Source of the DNA: Bacteroidota bacterium
Lineage (GTDB): Bacteria > Bacteroidota > Bacteroidia > Chitinophagales > Chitinophagaceae
Length of the DNA: 64,000 nucleotides
Direction of reading: 5' to 3'
Assembly (NCBI GenBank): GCA_023416995.1
Contig: JAEZGI010000006.1
Span: forward strand, 18,123-82,122
The position numbers were made by a program, and so were the translations under genes. The number at the start of each line of letters is the position of its first letter. Positions within the stretch are counted from its first letter, which is position 1. The notes beneath the pieces are model-generated. The model did not search any database, was not told where the DNA came from, and was given only the letters and a program-made list of their open reading frames with translations. Of this stretch, positions 44,391 through 53,945 are shown piece by piece.

Positions 44391-44880
44391 AGGCAACCGC
44401 CTGCATTCTGATCAACATCGGTTTTGTGGTGCTTGATCTGGTACTGTCCCGCTTGAGATACAACTGAGTCCGGGAAAATGACACGATACTATGGCTTCTC
44501 ACATAGAGATGCTTTTCAAACACGCACAGTTACCATCGTGCTTTTGCCATTGTCTGATAAGAACGATAGTGAAAAACAGCAAACAGTTAATGACTGATGT
44601 GCTGCGATTCTCAATTAATGACTCATTGTTTTTTTTGTACAACTCGTATGATACATTGAATCATAGCGGAGCAAGGCGTGTATCGTAAGGAGGGTCTATC
44701 GTGTAGTAGAAGGAAATTTATGGCCCCGAAGCTAAAGGAGACTCATGCAAGAGGCATGATAAAACTCAATCCTGTCAAGGGTTTCAGTGCATCTGCCGCG
44801 TCAGCACTATGATTGCGGAGATAAGTAGAGTTATTCACATGATGGGGATATTGAAATCAGACCACCCGCCCCTTCTTTCC
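44391..44880. other. Non-coding stretch before the nrd riboswitch
   Basis: Almost 500 bases without a convincing gene on either strand. A 30-codon frame begins at 44728 and a hydrophobic frame fragment ends near 44465 (VVLDLVLSRLRYN before a stop), either of which could be residue of decayed coding sequence. Base composition is lower in G+C than in the flanking genes. No tRNA, repeat or known RNA was recognised. Confidence 0.5.
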
Positions 44881-44888
44881 TATTTTTG
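44881..44888 (+). promoter_or_regulatory. Bacteroidota -7 box of the nrd operon
   Basis: TATTTTTG exactly fits TAnnTTTG and lies immediately upstream of the cobalamin riboswitch, so transcription would begin at about its first base. A clear -33 element was not found. Confidence 0.6.
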
Positions 44889-44892
44889 AGGC

Positions 44893-45085
44893 CGAAATCG
44901 GTTCCCGGTCAGCCCGGGATTAAAAGGGAAATCCGGTGAAAAACCGGTGCTATCCCCGTAGCTGTAAACTTCAGGCAACCAGTTGTTGCCGCATTGTCAG
45001 AACTACAAACCACTGTCATATCGACGACGGGAAGGTGTCAGACAAAGAAGTGAGCCAGAAGACCTGCCGGTGACGATCACTCTCT
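44893..45085 (+). promoter_or_regulatory. Cobalamin (adenosylcobalamin) riboswitch controlling nrdB-nrdA
   Basis: The conserved core is unmistakable: GGGAAATCCGGTG, AAAACCGGTGCTATCCCC, then GTAGCTGTAA, and at the 3' side AAGTGAGCCAGAAGACCTGCC, which correspond to the B12-box elements of Rfam class Cobalamin. Flanking sequence adds the usual helices. Downstream a hairpin GCTTT-CGGAGGA-AAAGC holds a GGAGG in its loop but lies ~85 bases before the nrdB ATG. B12 binding is expected to switch the operon off, as known for B12-independent ribonucleotide reductases in other bacteria. No U-rich terminator was seen, so the switch mechanism is open. Confidence 0.93.
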
Positions 45086-45209
45086 GCTTTCGGAGGAAAA
45101 GCTCAAAGTGGCGGAAACATATTATCTCAATCTGAACAGAATGCTGATGCCCACTGCAGTTATTTGCTGAGAAGCGAATCGAATGGTCATCCCTTAACCA
45201 AAAAGAAAG

Positions 45210-46178
45210 ATGGAAACAGAATTGTTATTGAAGGAAAACAAAGATCGATTTGTAATTCTTCCGATCAACTATCCCCGCGTTTGGGAAATGTATAAAAAAC
45301 ATGAAGCCAGCTTCTGGACCGCTGAAGAAATTGATCTCAGTGGTGATATGAAAGACTGGGCCTCATTAAACGATGGTGAACGTCATTTCATTTCACATGT
45401 GCTGGCTTTTTTTGCCGCAAGCGACGGGATCGTGAATGAAAATCTTGCTGTGAATTTCATGAGTGAAGTGCAGTTACCAGAAGCAAGATGTTTTTACGGA
45501 TTCCAGATCATGATGGAAAACATCCATTCCGAAACATATGCATTGCTGATTGATACCTATATCAAAGATCCCAAAGAAAAAACCCGTTTGTTTCATGCGA
45601 TCGACACGGTTCCTGCAGTAAAGAAAAAAGCTGAATGGGCGCTGCGCTGGATCGAACAGGGAAATTTTGCCGAACGCCTCGTGGCTTTTGCAGCTGTTGA
45701 AGGCATCTTTTTCAGCGGAAGCTTTTGCTCCATATTCTGGATGAAAAAAAGAGGGCTCATGCCAGGTCTTACTTTCAGCAACGAACTCATCAGTCGTGAC
45801 GAAGGTTTGCACTGCGAATTTGCGTGTTTGTTATACAGCATGCTCAGCAATAAACTCACCCAGGAAGCAGTGTATGAAATCATTTCTGACGCAGTACGTA
45901 TAGAAAAAGAATTCATCACAGATGCATTGCCCGCTGCGCTGATTGGTATGAATGCGAAACTGATGCAGCAATACATCGAGTTTGTAGCCGACAGGTGGTT
46001 AGCCGAGCTGGGTTACGAGAAAATGTTTAATGCAACCAACCCCTTCGATTTCATGGAAATGATCTCGCTCGAAGGAAAAACAAATTTCTTTGAAAAAAGA
46101 GTTGGCGACTACCAGAAGGCAGGTGTGATGGGTGGCAATAAAGACGCTCAAACCTTCAGCCTGGAAGACGATTTTTAA
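45210..46178 (+). CDS. nrdB: Class I ribonucleotide reductase beta subunit
   Basis: A 322-residue ferritin-like R2 subunit that makes the radical needed by NrdA. Metal ligands by position are D72 ([11 protein letters not shown]), E103 and H106 ([10 protein letters not shown]), E164, E198 and H201 (RDEGLHCEF); Y110 in HSETY corresponds to the radical tyrosine, so a Tyr-radical di-iron or di-manganese enzyme is expected. [10 protein letters not shown] and the C-terminal SLEDDF tail, which docks into NrdA, are typical of the eukaryote-like group. It is the first gene after the riboswitch; six 34-bp repeats follow before nrdA. Confidence 0.96.
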   Translation: METELLLKENKDRFVILPINYPRVWEMYKKHEASFWTAEEIDLSGDMKDWASLNDGERHFISHVLAFFAASDGIVNENLAVNFMSEVQLPEARCFYGFQIMMENIHSETYALLIDTYIKDPKEKTRLFHAIDTVPAVKKKAEWALRWIEQGNFAERLVAFAAVEGIFFSGSFCSIFWMKKRGLMPGLTFSNELISRDEGLHCEFACLLYSMLSNKLTQEAVYEIISDAVRIEKEFITDALPAALIGMNAKLMQQYIEFVADRWLAELGYEKMFNATNPFDFMEMISLEGKTNFFEKRVGDYQKAGVMGGNKDAQTFSLEDDF

Positions 46179-46187
46179 GGCATGAGG

Positions 46188-46391
46188 CAACCGTTAAGAC
46201 GATGATTGCTGATAGCCGGGTCAACCGATAAGAAGGTGATTGCGGAGGTCCGGGTCAACCGGTAAGAACTTGATTGCTGACAGCCGGGCCAACCGGTAAG
46301 AACTTGATTGCTGATGTCCGGGGCAATCGTTTAGAACTTGATTGCTGATGTCCGGGTCAACCGTTAAGAACTCGATTGCTGATGCCGGAGG
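46188..46391 (+). repeat. Six tandem 34 bp repeats between nrdB and nrdA
   Basis: Six units of exactly 34 bp begin at 46188, 46222, 46256, 46290, 46324 and 46358. A unit reads CAACCGGTAAGAACTTGATT followed by GCTGATGTCCGGGT with few changes; TGATTGCTGA is the most constant part and units 3-4 are closest. At each junction CCGG-GTCAA-CCGG can form a small stem-loop. The unit length is not a multiple of three and contains stops, so it is not coding. The array starts nine bases after the nrdB stop and ends 55 bases before the nrdA start. Confidence 0.95.
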
Positions 46392-46445
46392 CGCTTATTG
46401 ATAAGATGATTTTTGATTTTTGAATTCCCCATTAAATTATACGAT

Positions 46446-48827
46446 ATGCAGGTTATTAAAAGAAACGGAAAAAGGGAGTCGGTCAAATTTGACAAGATCA
46501 CCGCAAGGATTGAAAAACTTTGTTATGGATTGGACAGAAGATTTGTAAACTCTATCGATGTAGCGAAAAAAGTTATCGAAGGATTGTTTGATGGTGTATC
46601 AACAACTGAACTGGACAACCTCGCAGCAGAAACTGCAGCTTCACTTACAGTTAAACACCCGGACTTTGCATTGCTTGCAAGCCGCATTGCCGTGAGTAAC
46701 CTGCATAAAAATACTATCAAGAGCTTTTCAAAAACGATGCAACTATTATACGATTGCGTTGATAAAAAAGCTGGTAAAAAAGCACCATTGCTTTCAGATG
46801 ATGTATGGGCCATTATCCAGGAACACGGTGAATTGCTCGACAGCACCATCATTTATGATCGCGACTATGGTTTCGACTATTTCGGGTTCAAGACACTTGA
46901 AAAATCTTACCTGCTGAAAGTTGATGGCAAAGTAGTGGAACGCCCGCAACATATGTATATGAGGGTCGCAATCGGTATCCATAAAAATGATATCGAAAGT
47001 GTTATCAGCACTTATCACATGATGAGCGAACGGTGGTTCACACATGCTACCCCTACCCTGTTCAATGCAGGTACGCCCAAACCACAGATGAGCAGTTGTT
47101 TTCTTCTAACCATGAAGGAAGACAGTATCGATGGTATATATGACACACTTAAACAAACGGCAAAGATATCACAAAGCGCAGGGGGAATTGGCCTGGCGAT
47201 ACATGGCATTCGCGCAACCGGAAGTTATATAGGTGGCACTAACGGCACCAGCAATGGCATCATCCCCATGCTGCGGGTGTATAATGATACCGCACGTTAT
47301 GTTGACCAGGGCGGCGGTAAACGCAAAGGTGCCTTTGCAGTATATCTTGAACCATGGCACGCAGATGTGTTTGAATTTCTTGATCTCCGAAAAAATCATG
47401 GTAAAGAAGAAATGCGCGCGCGTGATCTTTTCTATGCGTTGTGGATCTGCGACCTCTTTATGAAACGGGTTGAAGCAAATGAAAACTGGAGTTTGTTTTG
47501 TCCGCACGAAGCACCGGGATTACATGAGTGCTGGGGTGAAGAGTTCGAGGCTTTGTATGAACGCTACGAAAAAGAAGGACGGGCACGTCGTGTTGTAAAA
47601 GCACAGGAACTCTGGTTCGCTATTCTTGATGCTCAGATTGAAACCGGCACCCCTTACATGTTATACAAGGATGCTGCAAACAGAAAAAGCAATCAGCAAA
47701 ATCTCGGGACGATAAAGAGTTCAAACCTTTGTACCGAGATCATGGAATATACTTCTCCCGATGAAGTGGCTGTGTGCAACCTCGCATCACTTGCATTGCC
47801 AAGATTTGTGATCGATGGGAAGTTTGATCATGACAAATTATACGAGGTTAGTTACCAGGTTACGAAAAATCTGAATAAGATCATCGATAACAACTACTAC
47901 CCTGTAGAAGAAGCACGCAACTCTAACGTACGTCACAGGCCGATCGGCCTGGGTGTACAGGGTCTGGCTGATGTGTTTATACTTTTACGTTTGCCTTTCG
48001 AAAGCGACGAAGCAAAAAAACTCAATAAAGAAATATTTGAGACCATTTATTTTGCTGCAATGACCGCTTCGAAAGATCTTGCAAAAGTAGAGGGTTACTA
48101 TGAATCGTTCCCTGGCTCACCCGTTTCGAAAGGCCTGTTCCAGTTCGATATGTGGGGCGTTGAACCTTCGTTGCGCTGGGACTGGTACACACTGAAAGCA
48201 GAAGTCATCAAACATGGCGTGCGGAACTCTTTATTACTTGCCCCGATGCCGACTGCCTCAACTTCACAGATACTTGGAAACAACGAGTGTTTTGAACCAT
48301 ATACTTCCAATATATATGTAAGACGTGTATTAAGCGGTGAGTTTGTAGTTGTGAACAAACACCTGCTAAAGGACCTGGTTGAATTAAACATGTGGAACGA
48401 CGAGATGAAAAACCGCATACTCGCAAACAATGGTTCCGTACAAGGCATTGATGGTATACCGGCCCATATTAAAGAAATTTACAAAACGGTATGGGAAATC
48501 AAACAACGCAACGTCATTGACATGGCGGCCGACCGCGGTGCTTTCATCTGCCAGTCTCAATCGCTGAACCTGTTTGTAGATGCGCCGACAACCAGCAAGC
48601 TTACTTCAATGCATTTCTACGCATGGAAAAGTGGTCTGAAAACAGGAATGTATTACCTGCGTACCAAGGCTGCCACACAAGCCGTTCAATTTACCGTCGA
48701 AAAACAAGGTGGAAAAATGGTTGAACCGGTGGTAGGAAAACAATCACTTCAACAGGTTGGTGGTGACAACATCACTGAAGGAGCGGTTTGTACCATGGAA
48801 GAAGGTTGTGTTACCTGCAGCTCATAA
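46446..48827 (+). CDS. nrdA: Class I ribonucleotide reductase alpha subunit
   Basis: A 793-residue catalytic subunit that reduces ribonucleoside diphosphates to deoxy forms. An ATP-cone (~1-90; [18 protein letters not shown]) provides allosteric control. The barrel carries [20 protein letters not shown] with the first redox cysteine, [21 protein letters not shown] (two further cysteines and glutamate), and [19 protein letters not shown]. The C-terminus [12 protein letters not shown] has the cysteine pair that is re-reduced by thioredoxin. The ATG starting the ATP-cone was chosen over one 11 codons upstream that lies just after the repeats. A terminator follows. Confidence 0.96.
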   Translation: MQVIKRNGKRESVKFDKITARIEKLCYGLDRRFVNSIDVAKKVIEGLFDGVSTTELDNLAAETAASLTVKHPDFALLASRIAVSNLHKNTIKSFSKTMQLLYDCVDKKAGKKAPLLSDDVWAIIQEHGELLDSTIIYDRDYGFDYFGFKTLEKSYLLKVDGKVVERPQHMYMRVAIGIHKNDIESVISTYHMMSERWFTHATPTLFNAGTPKPQMSSCFLLTMKEDSIDGIYDTLKQTAKISQSAGGIGLAIHGIRATGSYIGGTNGTSNGIIPMLRVYNDTARYVDQGGGKRKGAFAVYLEPWHADVFEFLDLRKNHGKEEMRARDLFYALWICDLFMKRVEANENWSLFCPHEAPGLHECWGEEFEALYERYEKEGRARRVVKAQELWFAILDAQIETGTPYMLYKDAANRKSNQQNLGTIKSSNLCTEIMEYTSPDEVAVCNLASLALPRFVIDGKFDHDKLYEVSYQVTKNLNKIIDNNYYPVEEARNSNVRHRPIGLGVQGLADVFILLRLPFESDEAKKLNKEIFETIYFAAMTASKDLAKVEGYYESFPGSPVSKGLFQFDMWGVEPSLRWDWYTLKAEVIKHGVRNSLLLAPMPTASTSQILGNNECFEPYTSNIYVRRVLSGEFVVVNKHLLKDLVELNMWNDEMKNRILANNGSVQGIDGIPAHIKEIYKTVWEIKQRNVIDMAADRGAFICQSQSLNLFVDAPTTSKLTSMHFYAWKSGLKTGMYYLRTKAATQAVQFTVEKQGGKMVEPVVGKQSLQQVGGDNITEGAVCTMEEGCVTCSS

Positions 48828-48855
48828 AAGAGGGTACTTGTTCATTGTAAAATAC

Positions 48856-48888
48856 GACCAGGTTTCGCAAGAGCCTGGTCTTTTGGTT
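48856..48888 (+). terminator. Rho-independent terminator of the nrd operon
   Basis: GACCAGG and CCTGGTC pair over seven bases around an 11-base loop and are followed by TTTTGGTTT. It lies 28 bases after the nrdA stop codon. Confidence 0.8.
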
Positions 48889-49215
48889 TCACTACGGCCA
48901 TGCCTAACCGAGGATCGTTTAAACCCTATTGCGGGTCTATAAATAGTAAACGTATCTATCATTACGAATTTTTACGTTATCTGTCTATACCCTGTATGTG
49001 GTATGCGTCTCACGAAAAATTCAGCTTGTAAGTGTTTAATCTTAGTCAGAATATGAAAAGATTAAAAGATATTTGTTGGGGAAAACGATCTACGAAAGAC
49101 GCCCTTAATTTTCAGATTGTTATGGTTCACAATTTGATTATGCTTTATTAAAAACTAACGCTTTGAGCGATGTGTTAATCCGTTCACGGCTTGGACGCAT
49201 CATAAACTTTCTTGT
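48889..49215. other. Intergenic region without recognised features
   Basis: The remaining 327 bases up to the response regulator hold no convincing gene, RNA or repeat. A 32-codon frame at 49053-49151 lacks features that would set it apart from chance. The region is AT-rich and presumably contains the response regulator promoter, which was not located. Confidence 0.5.
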
Positions 49216-49653
49216 ATGAAGAATCAAAAAAATATCATCTTCATTGTAGATGATGATCCGGATGACAGGCAAATAATTCTCGATGCCTTTCTTGAAAATG
49301 ACTTTAATATAGATTATGTTTTCATTGAAAACGGAGATCAACTGATAGAGACTTTAAATACTTCCACTCCCGATCAATATCCTTCGCTGATTCTGCTGGA
49401 TCTGAACATGCCCGGCATGATGGGTCTGCAGGTATTGAAAGTGCTCAAAAACAACAAAAACTGGAAACCTATTCCGGTAGTTGTTCTTACAACTTCTACG
49501 CTTGATCGTGACCGTGAGGCTTCTTATGAAATGGGCGCAAGTTGTTTCCTGCGTAAACCCGTAGCTTTCGATGAGCTCACCACCATGACATCTTCAATTG
49601 TAAACCTCTGGTTCAACGAAAAAAAGATTCATCATCAAACCTCGGAAGAGTAA
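49216..49653 (+). CDS. Single-domain response regulator (REC)
   Basis: A 145-residue receiver domain without an output domain. The acidic pocket is D12-D14 in FIVDDDPDDRQI, the phospho-acceptor is D62 in LILLDLNMPG, the conserved Thr/Ser lies in VVVLTTSTL, and the lysine in CFLRKPVAFDEL. It resembles Rcp1-type regulators that serve soluble, often phytochrome-linked kinases. The PAS kinase at 34.1 kb is one possible partner but distance gives no support; a kinase elsewhere is just as likely. It precedes the FAD/Fe-S dehydrogenase by 51 bases; cotranscription is uncertain. Confidence 0.92.
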   Translation: MKNQKNIIFIVDDDPDDRQIILDAFLENDFNIDYVFIENGDQLIETLNTSTPDQYPSLILLDLNMPGMMGLQVLKVLKNNKNWKPIPVVVLTTSTLDRDREASYEMGASCFLRKPVAFDELTTMTSSIVNLWFNEKKIHHQTSEE

Positions 49654-49704
49654 TCCCCTAAATGAATTATTTTGCATTGTTTAAATGCTTAAATATTCAT
49701 TCTG

Positions 49705-52623
49705 ATGCGGGAAAAATTGCGGGCACTTTCGGCAACACTGGAAGGTGAGCTTTATGATGATGAAACGATGCGGATTCTGTATGCCACCGATGCTTCAGCA
49801 TACCGGGAAAAACCTTTGGCTGTTGCAATTCCCAGATCGAAACAGGACCTGGTAAAACTGATACAGTTTGCCAACAAAGAAAAAACCTCGCTGATTCCGC
49901 GTACTGCCGGCACTTCGCTGGCCGGACAGGTTGTAGGCGACGGCATCGTTGTGGATGTTTCCCGTCATTTTACTGGTATAACCGAATTGAATGTTGAGGA
50001 ATCCTGGGTGCGTGTGCAACCAGGAGTTATCCGCGATGAACTGAACCTTTTTCTCAAACCGCACGGCAAATTTTTTGGCCCCGAAACCTCCACGGCTAAC
50101 CGCGCCATGATTGGTGGCATGATTGGAAACAATTCCTGCGGCTCGAATTCGGTGGTGTATGGAAGTACCCGCGAACACCTGCTGGAAGTAACTGCTTTGC
50201 TGAGCGACGGCTCTGAAACAACCTTTAAGACAATCGATCTGGAATCCTTTCATCAGAAATGTGAAGGTACCGGGCTCGAAGCATCCATTTATAAAAAGTT
50301 CCGGTCTTTGCTTGGCAATTATGAAAATCAACAAGAGATCCGGAACCAATTTCCCAAACCCACCATTACCCGCCGCAACACAGGTTATGCAATAGATATG
50401 CTGATCGATATGGCGCCGTTTAATGCAGGTGGTGCCGATTTCAATTTTTGCTCACTCATAGCAGGATCTGAGGGAACCCTTGCATTTATTACTGAAGCGA
50501 AACTGAACATTGTTCCGTTACCTCCTAAAGAAACAGGGCTACTTTGCGTGCATTTTAATACAATAGATGAATCGCTGCGGGCCAACCTGGTTGCCATGCG
50601 CTTCGCTCCCAGCGCAAGCGAACTGATCGATCATTATATTCTTGAATGTACCAAAGACAATATTGAACAAAGCAAAAACCGCTTTTTCGTTTCCGGCGAT
50701 CCCGGCGCTATCCTGGTGATTGAGTTTTGTCGCGATACACGGGAAGAGATTACTGCTATTGCCGCCGCTGTTGAGGCTGCAATGCGGGCCGAGGGACTCG
50801 GATATCATTTCCCTTTGTTGTTTGGCACCGATACAAAAAAGATCTGGACGCTCCGCAAAGCAGGTCTGGGTTTGCTCAGCAACCTACCCGGCGACGAAAA
50901 GGCTGTACCCGTGATAGAAGATACAGCGGTAGACGTCAATGACCTTCCGGCTTACATCCGCGACTTTAACATCATTCTTAAAAAATATGACCTGTATTCT
51001 GTGCATTATGCCCATGCCGGATCCGGTGAAATACATCTCCGTCCCATCATCAATCTAAAAACGGCAGAAGGAAACCAGTTGTTCCGCACAATCGCAGAAG
51101 AGATTGCAGTTTTGGTGAAGAAGTACAGGGGCTCCTTAAGTGGTGAACATGGCGACGGCCGATTGCGCGGCGAGTTTATCCGCCAGATGGTAGGTGATAA
51201 AAACTATGCACTGCTGCAGGAAGTGAAACGTACCTGGGATCCTAATGGGATATTTAATCCGAATAAGATTGTTGACACGCCATCAATGAACTCAATGCTA
51301 CGGTATACACCGGGCCAGGAAGTACCAGAACTGAAAACCGTGTTCCGCTTCAATGGACAAAACATCCTCCAACACGCCGAACAATGCAACGGTTCAGGCG
51401 ACTGTAGAAAAACTCAATTGTCGGGAGGTACGATGTGTCCTTCTTTTATGGCCACACGGAATGAAAAAGATACCACCCGGGCCAGGGCAAACATACTGCG
51501 CGAGTTCCTGACCAATTCAACAAAAGCTAACCGGTTCGATCATCCTGAAATTTACGAGGTGATGGACCTTTGTATCAGTTGTAAGGGATGTAAGTCTGAA
51601 TGCCCGTCGAATGTGGATATGGCAAAGTTGAAAGCCGAATTCCTTCAACATTATTATGATAGCAATGGCGTACCGTTCCGTGCAAAACTGATCGCAAATT
51701 TTACAGCATCCTCTTCGCTTGGTGCGATGCTACCGGGCATGTATAACCTGACTGTTACCAACCCGCTTACCAGCAAACTGGTTAAAAAGATGGCGGGGTT
51801 TGCACCAGCGCGGTCTATGCCAAAACTGCATTCTTTTACATTGAGAAACTGGTATAAAAAAACACATCGCAGCAGCAAACCAGTCAGCGATAAAACCGTT
51901 TACTTTTTTTGTGATGAATTCACAAATTACAATGATACGTCTATCGGGATCAAGGCTATAACGCTGCTTGAAAAATTGGGTTATGATGTAAGATTACCTG
52001 AGCATATCGAAAGCGGCCGCACCTGGCTGTCGAAGGGTTTGCTCAGAAAAGCAAAAACCATTGCCGAACAAAATGTGCGGATGCTGGCGCCATTGATCTC
52101 AACCGACCACCCACTGATCGGTCTTGAGCCATCAGCGATCCTTACATTCCGTGATGAATACATGGACCTGGTAGATGAATCACTGCTGGATGATGCCCGC
52201 AAACTGATGTTATCGTCGTTTATGGTGGATGAGTTTATCTCAATGGAAGCCGACAAAGGCAATATTTCTACCGATCTGTTTACAACCGAAACGCGGAAAG
52301 TGATGTTACACGGGCACTGTCAGCAAAAAGCTATGACAGGAACCACTGCTTCCGTAAAGATATTATCGCTTCCAAAAAACTATTCTGTCAACACCATTCC
52401 CTCCGGATGTTGCGGTATGGCCGGCTCGTTCGGTTATGAAAAAGAGCATTATGATATATCGATGAAAATCGGTGAACTAGTTTTGTTTCCAGCAGTTAGG
52501 AACGCAGCTGATGATGTGCTCATTGCGGCACCGGGTACAAGCTGCCGGCACCAGGTAAAAGACGGTACAGGAAAAATTGCATTGCATCCTGTTGAAGTAT
52601 TGTATGATGCGCTGGTTCAATAA
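49705..52623 (+). CDS. FAD-linked and Fe-S dehydrogenase fusion (GlcD/GlcF or YdiJ type)
   Basis: A 972-residue fused oxidoreductase. Residues ~15-470 are an FAD-binding PCMH/VAO domain (IPRTAGTSLAGQVVGDGIVV, FFGPETSTANRAMIGG, and SGEHGDGRLRGEF near the end). The ~530-640 region has two [4Fe-4S] motifs, CNGSGDCRK...MCPS and CISCKGCKSECPS, and the C-terminus (~700-972) is a cysteine-rich CCG domain with HGHCQQKAM and SGCCGMAGSFGYE. Relatives oxidise D-2-hydroxy acids (D-2-hydroxyglutarate, glycolate, D-lactate) and pass electrons to quinone. The exact substrate is unknown. Full length for the family. Confidence 0.92.
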   Translation: MREKLRALSATLEGELYDDETMRILYATDASAYREKPLAVAIPRSKQDLVKLIQFANKEKTSLIPRTAGTSLAGQVVGDGIVVDVSRHFTGITELNVEESWVRVQPGVIRDELNLFLKPHGKFFGPETSTANRAMIGGMIGNNSCGSNSVVYGSTREHLLEVTALLSDGSETTFKTIDLESFHQKCEGTGLEASIYKKFRSLLGNYENQQEIRNQFPKPTITRRNTGYAIDMLIDMAPFNAGGADFNFCSLIAGSEGTLAFITEAKLNIVPLPPKETGLLCVHFNTIDESLRANLVAMRFAPSASELIDHYILECTKDNIEQSKNRFFVSGDPGAILVIEFCRDTREEITAIAAAVEAAMRAEGLGYHFPLLFGTDTKKIWTLRKAGLGLLSNLPGDEKAVPVIEDTAVDVNDLPAYIRDFNIILKKYDLYSVHYAHAGSGEIHLRPIINLKTAEGNQLFRTIAEEIAVLVKKYRGSLSGEHGDGRLRGEFIRQMVGDKNYALLQEVKRTWDPNGIFNPNKIVDTPSMNSMLRYTPGQEVPELKTVFRFNGQNILQHAEQCNGSGDCRKTQLSGGTMCPSFMATRNEKDTTRARANILREFLTNSTKANRFDHPEIYEVMDLCISCKGCKSECPSNVDMAKLKAEFLQHYYDSNGVPFRAKLIANFTASSSLGAMLPGMYNLTVTNPLTSKLVKKMAGFAPARSMPKLHSFTLRNWYKKTHRSSKPVSDKTVYFFCDEFTNYNDTSIGIKAITLLEKLGYDVRLPEHIESGRTWLSKGLLRKAKTIAEQNVRMLAPLISTDHPLIGLEPSAILTFRDEYMDLVDESLLDDARKLMLSSFMVDEFISMEADKGNISTDLFTTETRKVMLHGHCQQKAMTGTTASVKILSLPKNYSVNTIPSGCCGMAGSFGYEKEHYDISMKIGELVLFPAVRNAADDVLIAAPGTSCRHQVKDGTGKIALHPVEVLYDALVQ

Positions 52624-52694
52624 AACGATGCAGGATCATTAGGAGTAGTACAAAGCAAACTGTATTACATCCTCGCTGGCTATTTCGTTGAACC

Positions 52695-53891
52695 TTAATT
52701 GCCTTCATTAAAAAACACCCAGAGCCCGTCCTTACCGCCTACAACGATATCCTTGCGCCCGGTGCCACGCAGATCGGCAGTTGCAAAATAATTGCCCGTG
52801 CCCTTACCAACACCTTTCGGCCCGAAACAAATAATATGTTTATCAAACGACTTACCGTTCCAGGTATAATAGTATAAGCCATAGTCGTCAGCGGCACCAT
52901 CATCGTTATCATCGTGTGCACGGTAACGTTTACCGGTAATGAGATCAGCCTTACCATCTCCGTCAATATCCTCCCATAATAGCGTATGGAACTGTGAATG
53001 TGCGGAATCAATGGAATGCTTGATCCAGCTGCGTTTGCCGTCTTCGCGAGATAATCTTTGTTCGTACCAGTCGAGTCCATATCCATGACCCTGCCCTGCA
53101 ATAAGATCAGCGGCACCATCATTATTAAGATCTGTAACGATTACGGGTATACCGGTTTCGCCCAACCGAAATTCGGGATGAAATTTCCATTGCTGTTTCC
53201 AGGGATCCTTTGGTGCTTCCAGCCATCCATCAGGCAAAACGAAATCTCCACGTCCATCACCATTGATGTCGCCAAATCCGAACCCATGACCTTGTTTATC
53301 ATACAATTGGAAACCTGAAAAACTGCCAGTTTTTTTATCAAGTCTAAAACAACGCAAAGGTTTACCCGGTGTATTGGGAACGATCTCCGGTATGCCATCA
53401 TTGTCAACATCCCAGGCCCTGGTGGTTTCGACATTACCGCAGGTGGCAATGACATGTTCGGGCCATAAGCTTGTTTTTCCTTTTGGATTTTCCCGCCAGC
53501 GGATCGTGTTGCCCCACCATCCCCCGGTTACAAAATCCATATACCCATCATTGTTTACATCTATCGGGATGGTTGAGAAATCATCATAGTACTCCCCTTC
53601 TTTTCTGATGTCGCCAATCTTATGTTTTTGTTTGAATGATGGTCCGGCATACCACCAGGCACCGGAAACAATATCAGGTGCACCGTCATGATTCACATCA
53701 AATACAGCGGCGGTTTCATAAGCCTCGTTGGCGATTACCTGGCTCCTGAATCTGACAGTTGGGGTTTGCGAGCGGCCCGGTTCAGCGCTAACAACAGGTA
53801 GAAAAGTTTCAGTATGAAAACCGGGCCATACCAGGTAACACAGCAGTAAACCCGTGGTAACTATTAAATCAAAACCTCTGACCATAAACAT
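52695..53891 (-). CDS. FG-GAP/VCBS repeat protein (last gene of the susCD operon)
   Basis: A 398-residue secreted propeller protein. An N-terminal hydrophobic segment (FDLIVTTGLLLCYLVW) is a signal or anchor. At least six calcium-loop repeats are visible: DVNHDGAPDIVSG, DVNNDGYMDFVTG, DVDNDGIPEIVPN, DINGDGRGDFVLP, DLNNDGAADLIAG, DIDGDGKADLITG, the FG-GAP pattern of integrin-like propellers. The WWYAGP and RWREN spacers suggest a family seen with mono-haem or sugar-acting enzymes. It follows the haloperoxidase gene by 54 bases on the same strand, so it is probably the last gene of the transcript. Confidence 0.85.
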   Translation of the reverse strand: MFMVRGFDLIVTTGLLLCYLVWPGFHTETFLPVVSAEPGRSQTPTVRFRSQVIANEAYETAAVFDVNHDGAPDIVSGAWWYAGPSFKQKHKIGDIRKEGEYYDDFSTIPIDVNNDGYMDFVTGGWWGNTIRWRENPKGKTSLWPEHVIATCGNVETTRAWDVDNDGIPEIVPNTPGKPLRCFRLDKKTGSFSGFQLYDKQGHGFGFGDINGDGRGDFVLPDGWLEAPKDPWKQQWKFHPEFRLGETGIPVIVTDLNNDGAADLIAGQGHGYGLDWYEQRLSREDGKRSWIKHSIDSAHSQFHTLLWEDIDGDGKADLITGKRYRAHDDNDDGAADDYGLYYYTWNGKSFDKHIICFGPKGVGKGTGNYFATADLRGTGRKDIVVGGKDGLWVFFNEGN

Positions 53892-53945
53892 AGGTGTCAA
53901 TTTTATTGTTCCTGCTTCCAGTTTAACGGTTATCCGGGTTCGCGA

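Noticed and set aside
44728..44820. 30-codon reading frame in the gene-free stretch before the nrd operon
   Set aside because: An upstream AAGGAGGG is too far away, codon use is unlike the genes and no family is recognisable; probably chance.
46188..46391. CRISPR array
   Set aside because: The repeats are directly adjacent with no unique spacers, and no cas gene is in the window.
49053..49151. 32-codon reading frame between nrdA and the response regulator gene
   Set aside because: Short, no hydrophobic or other feature, no start signal; kept only as a note.
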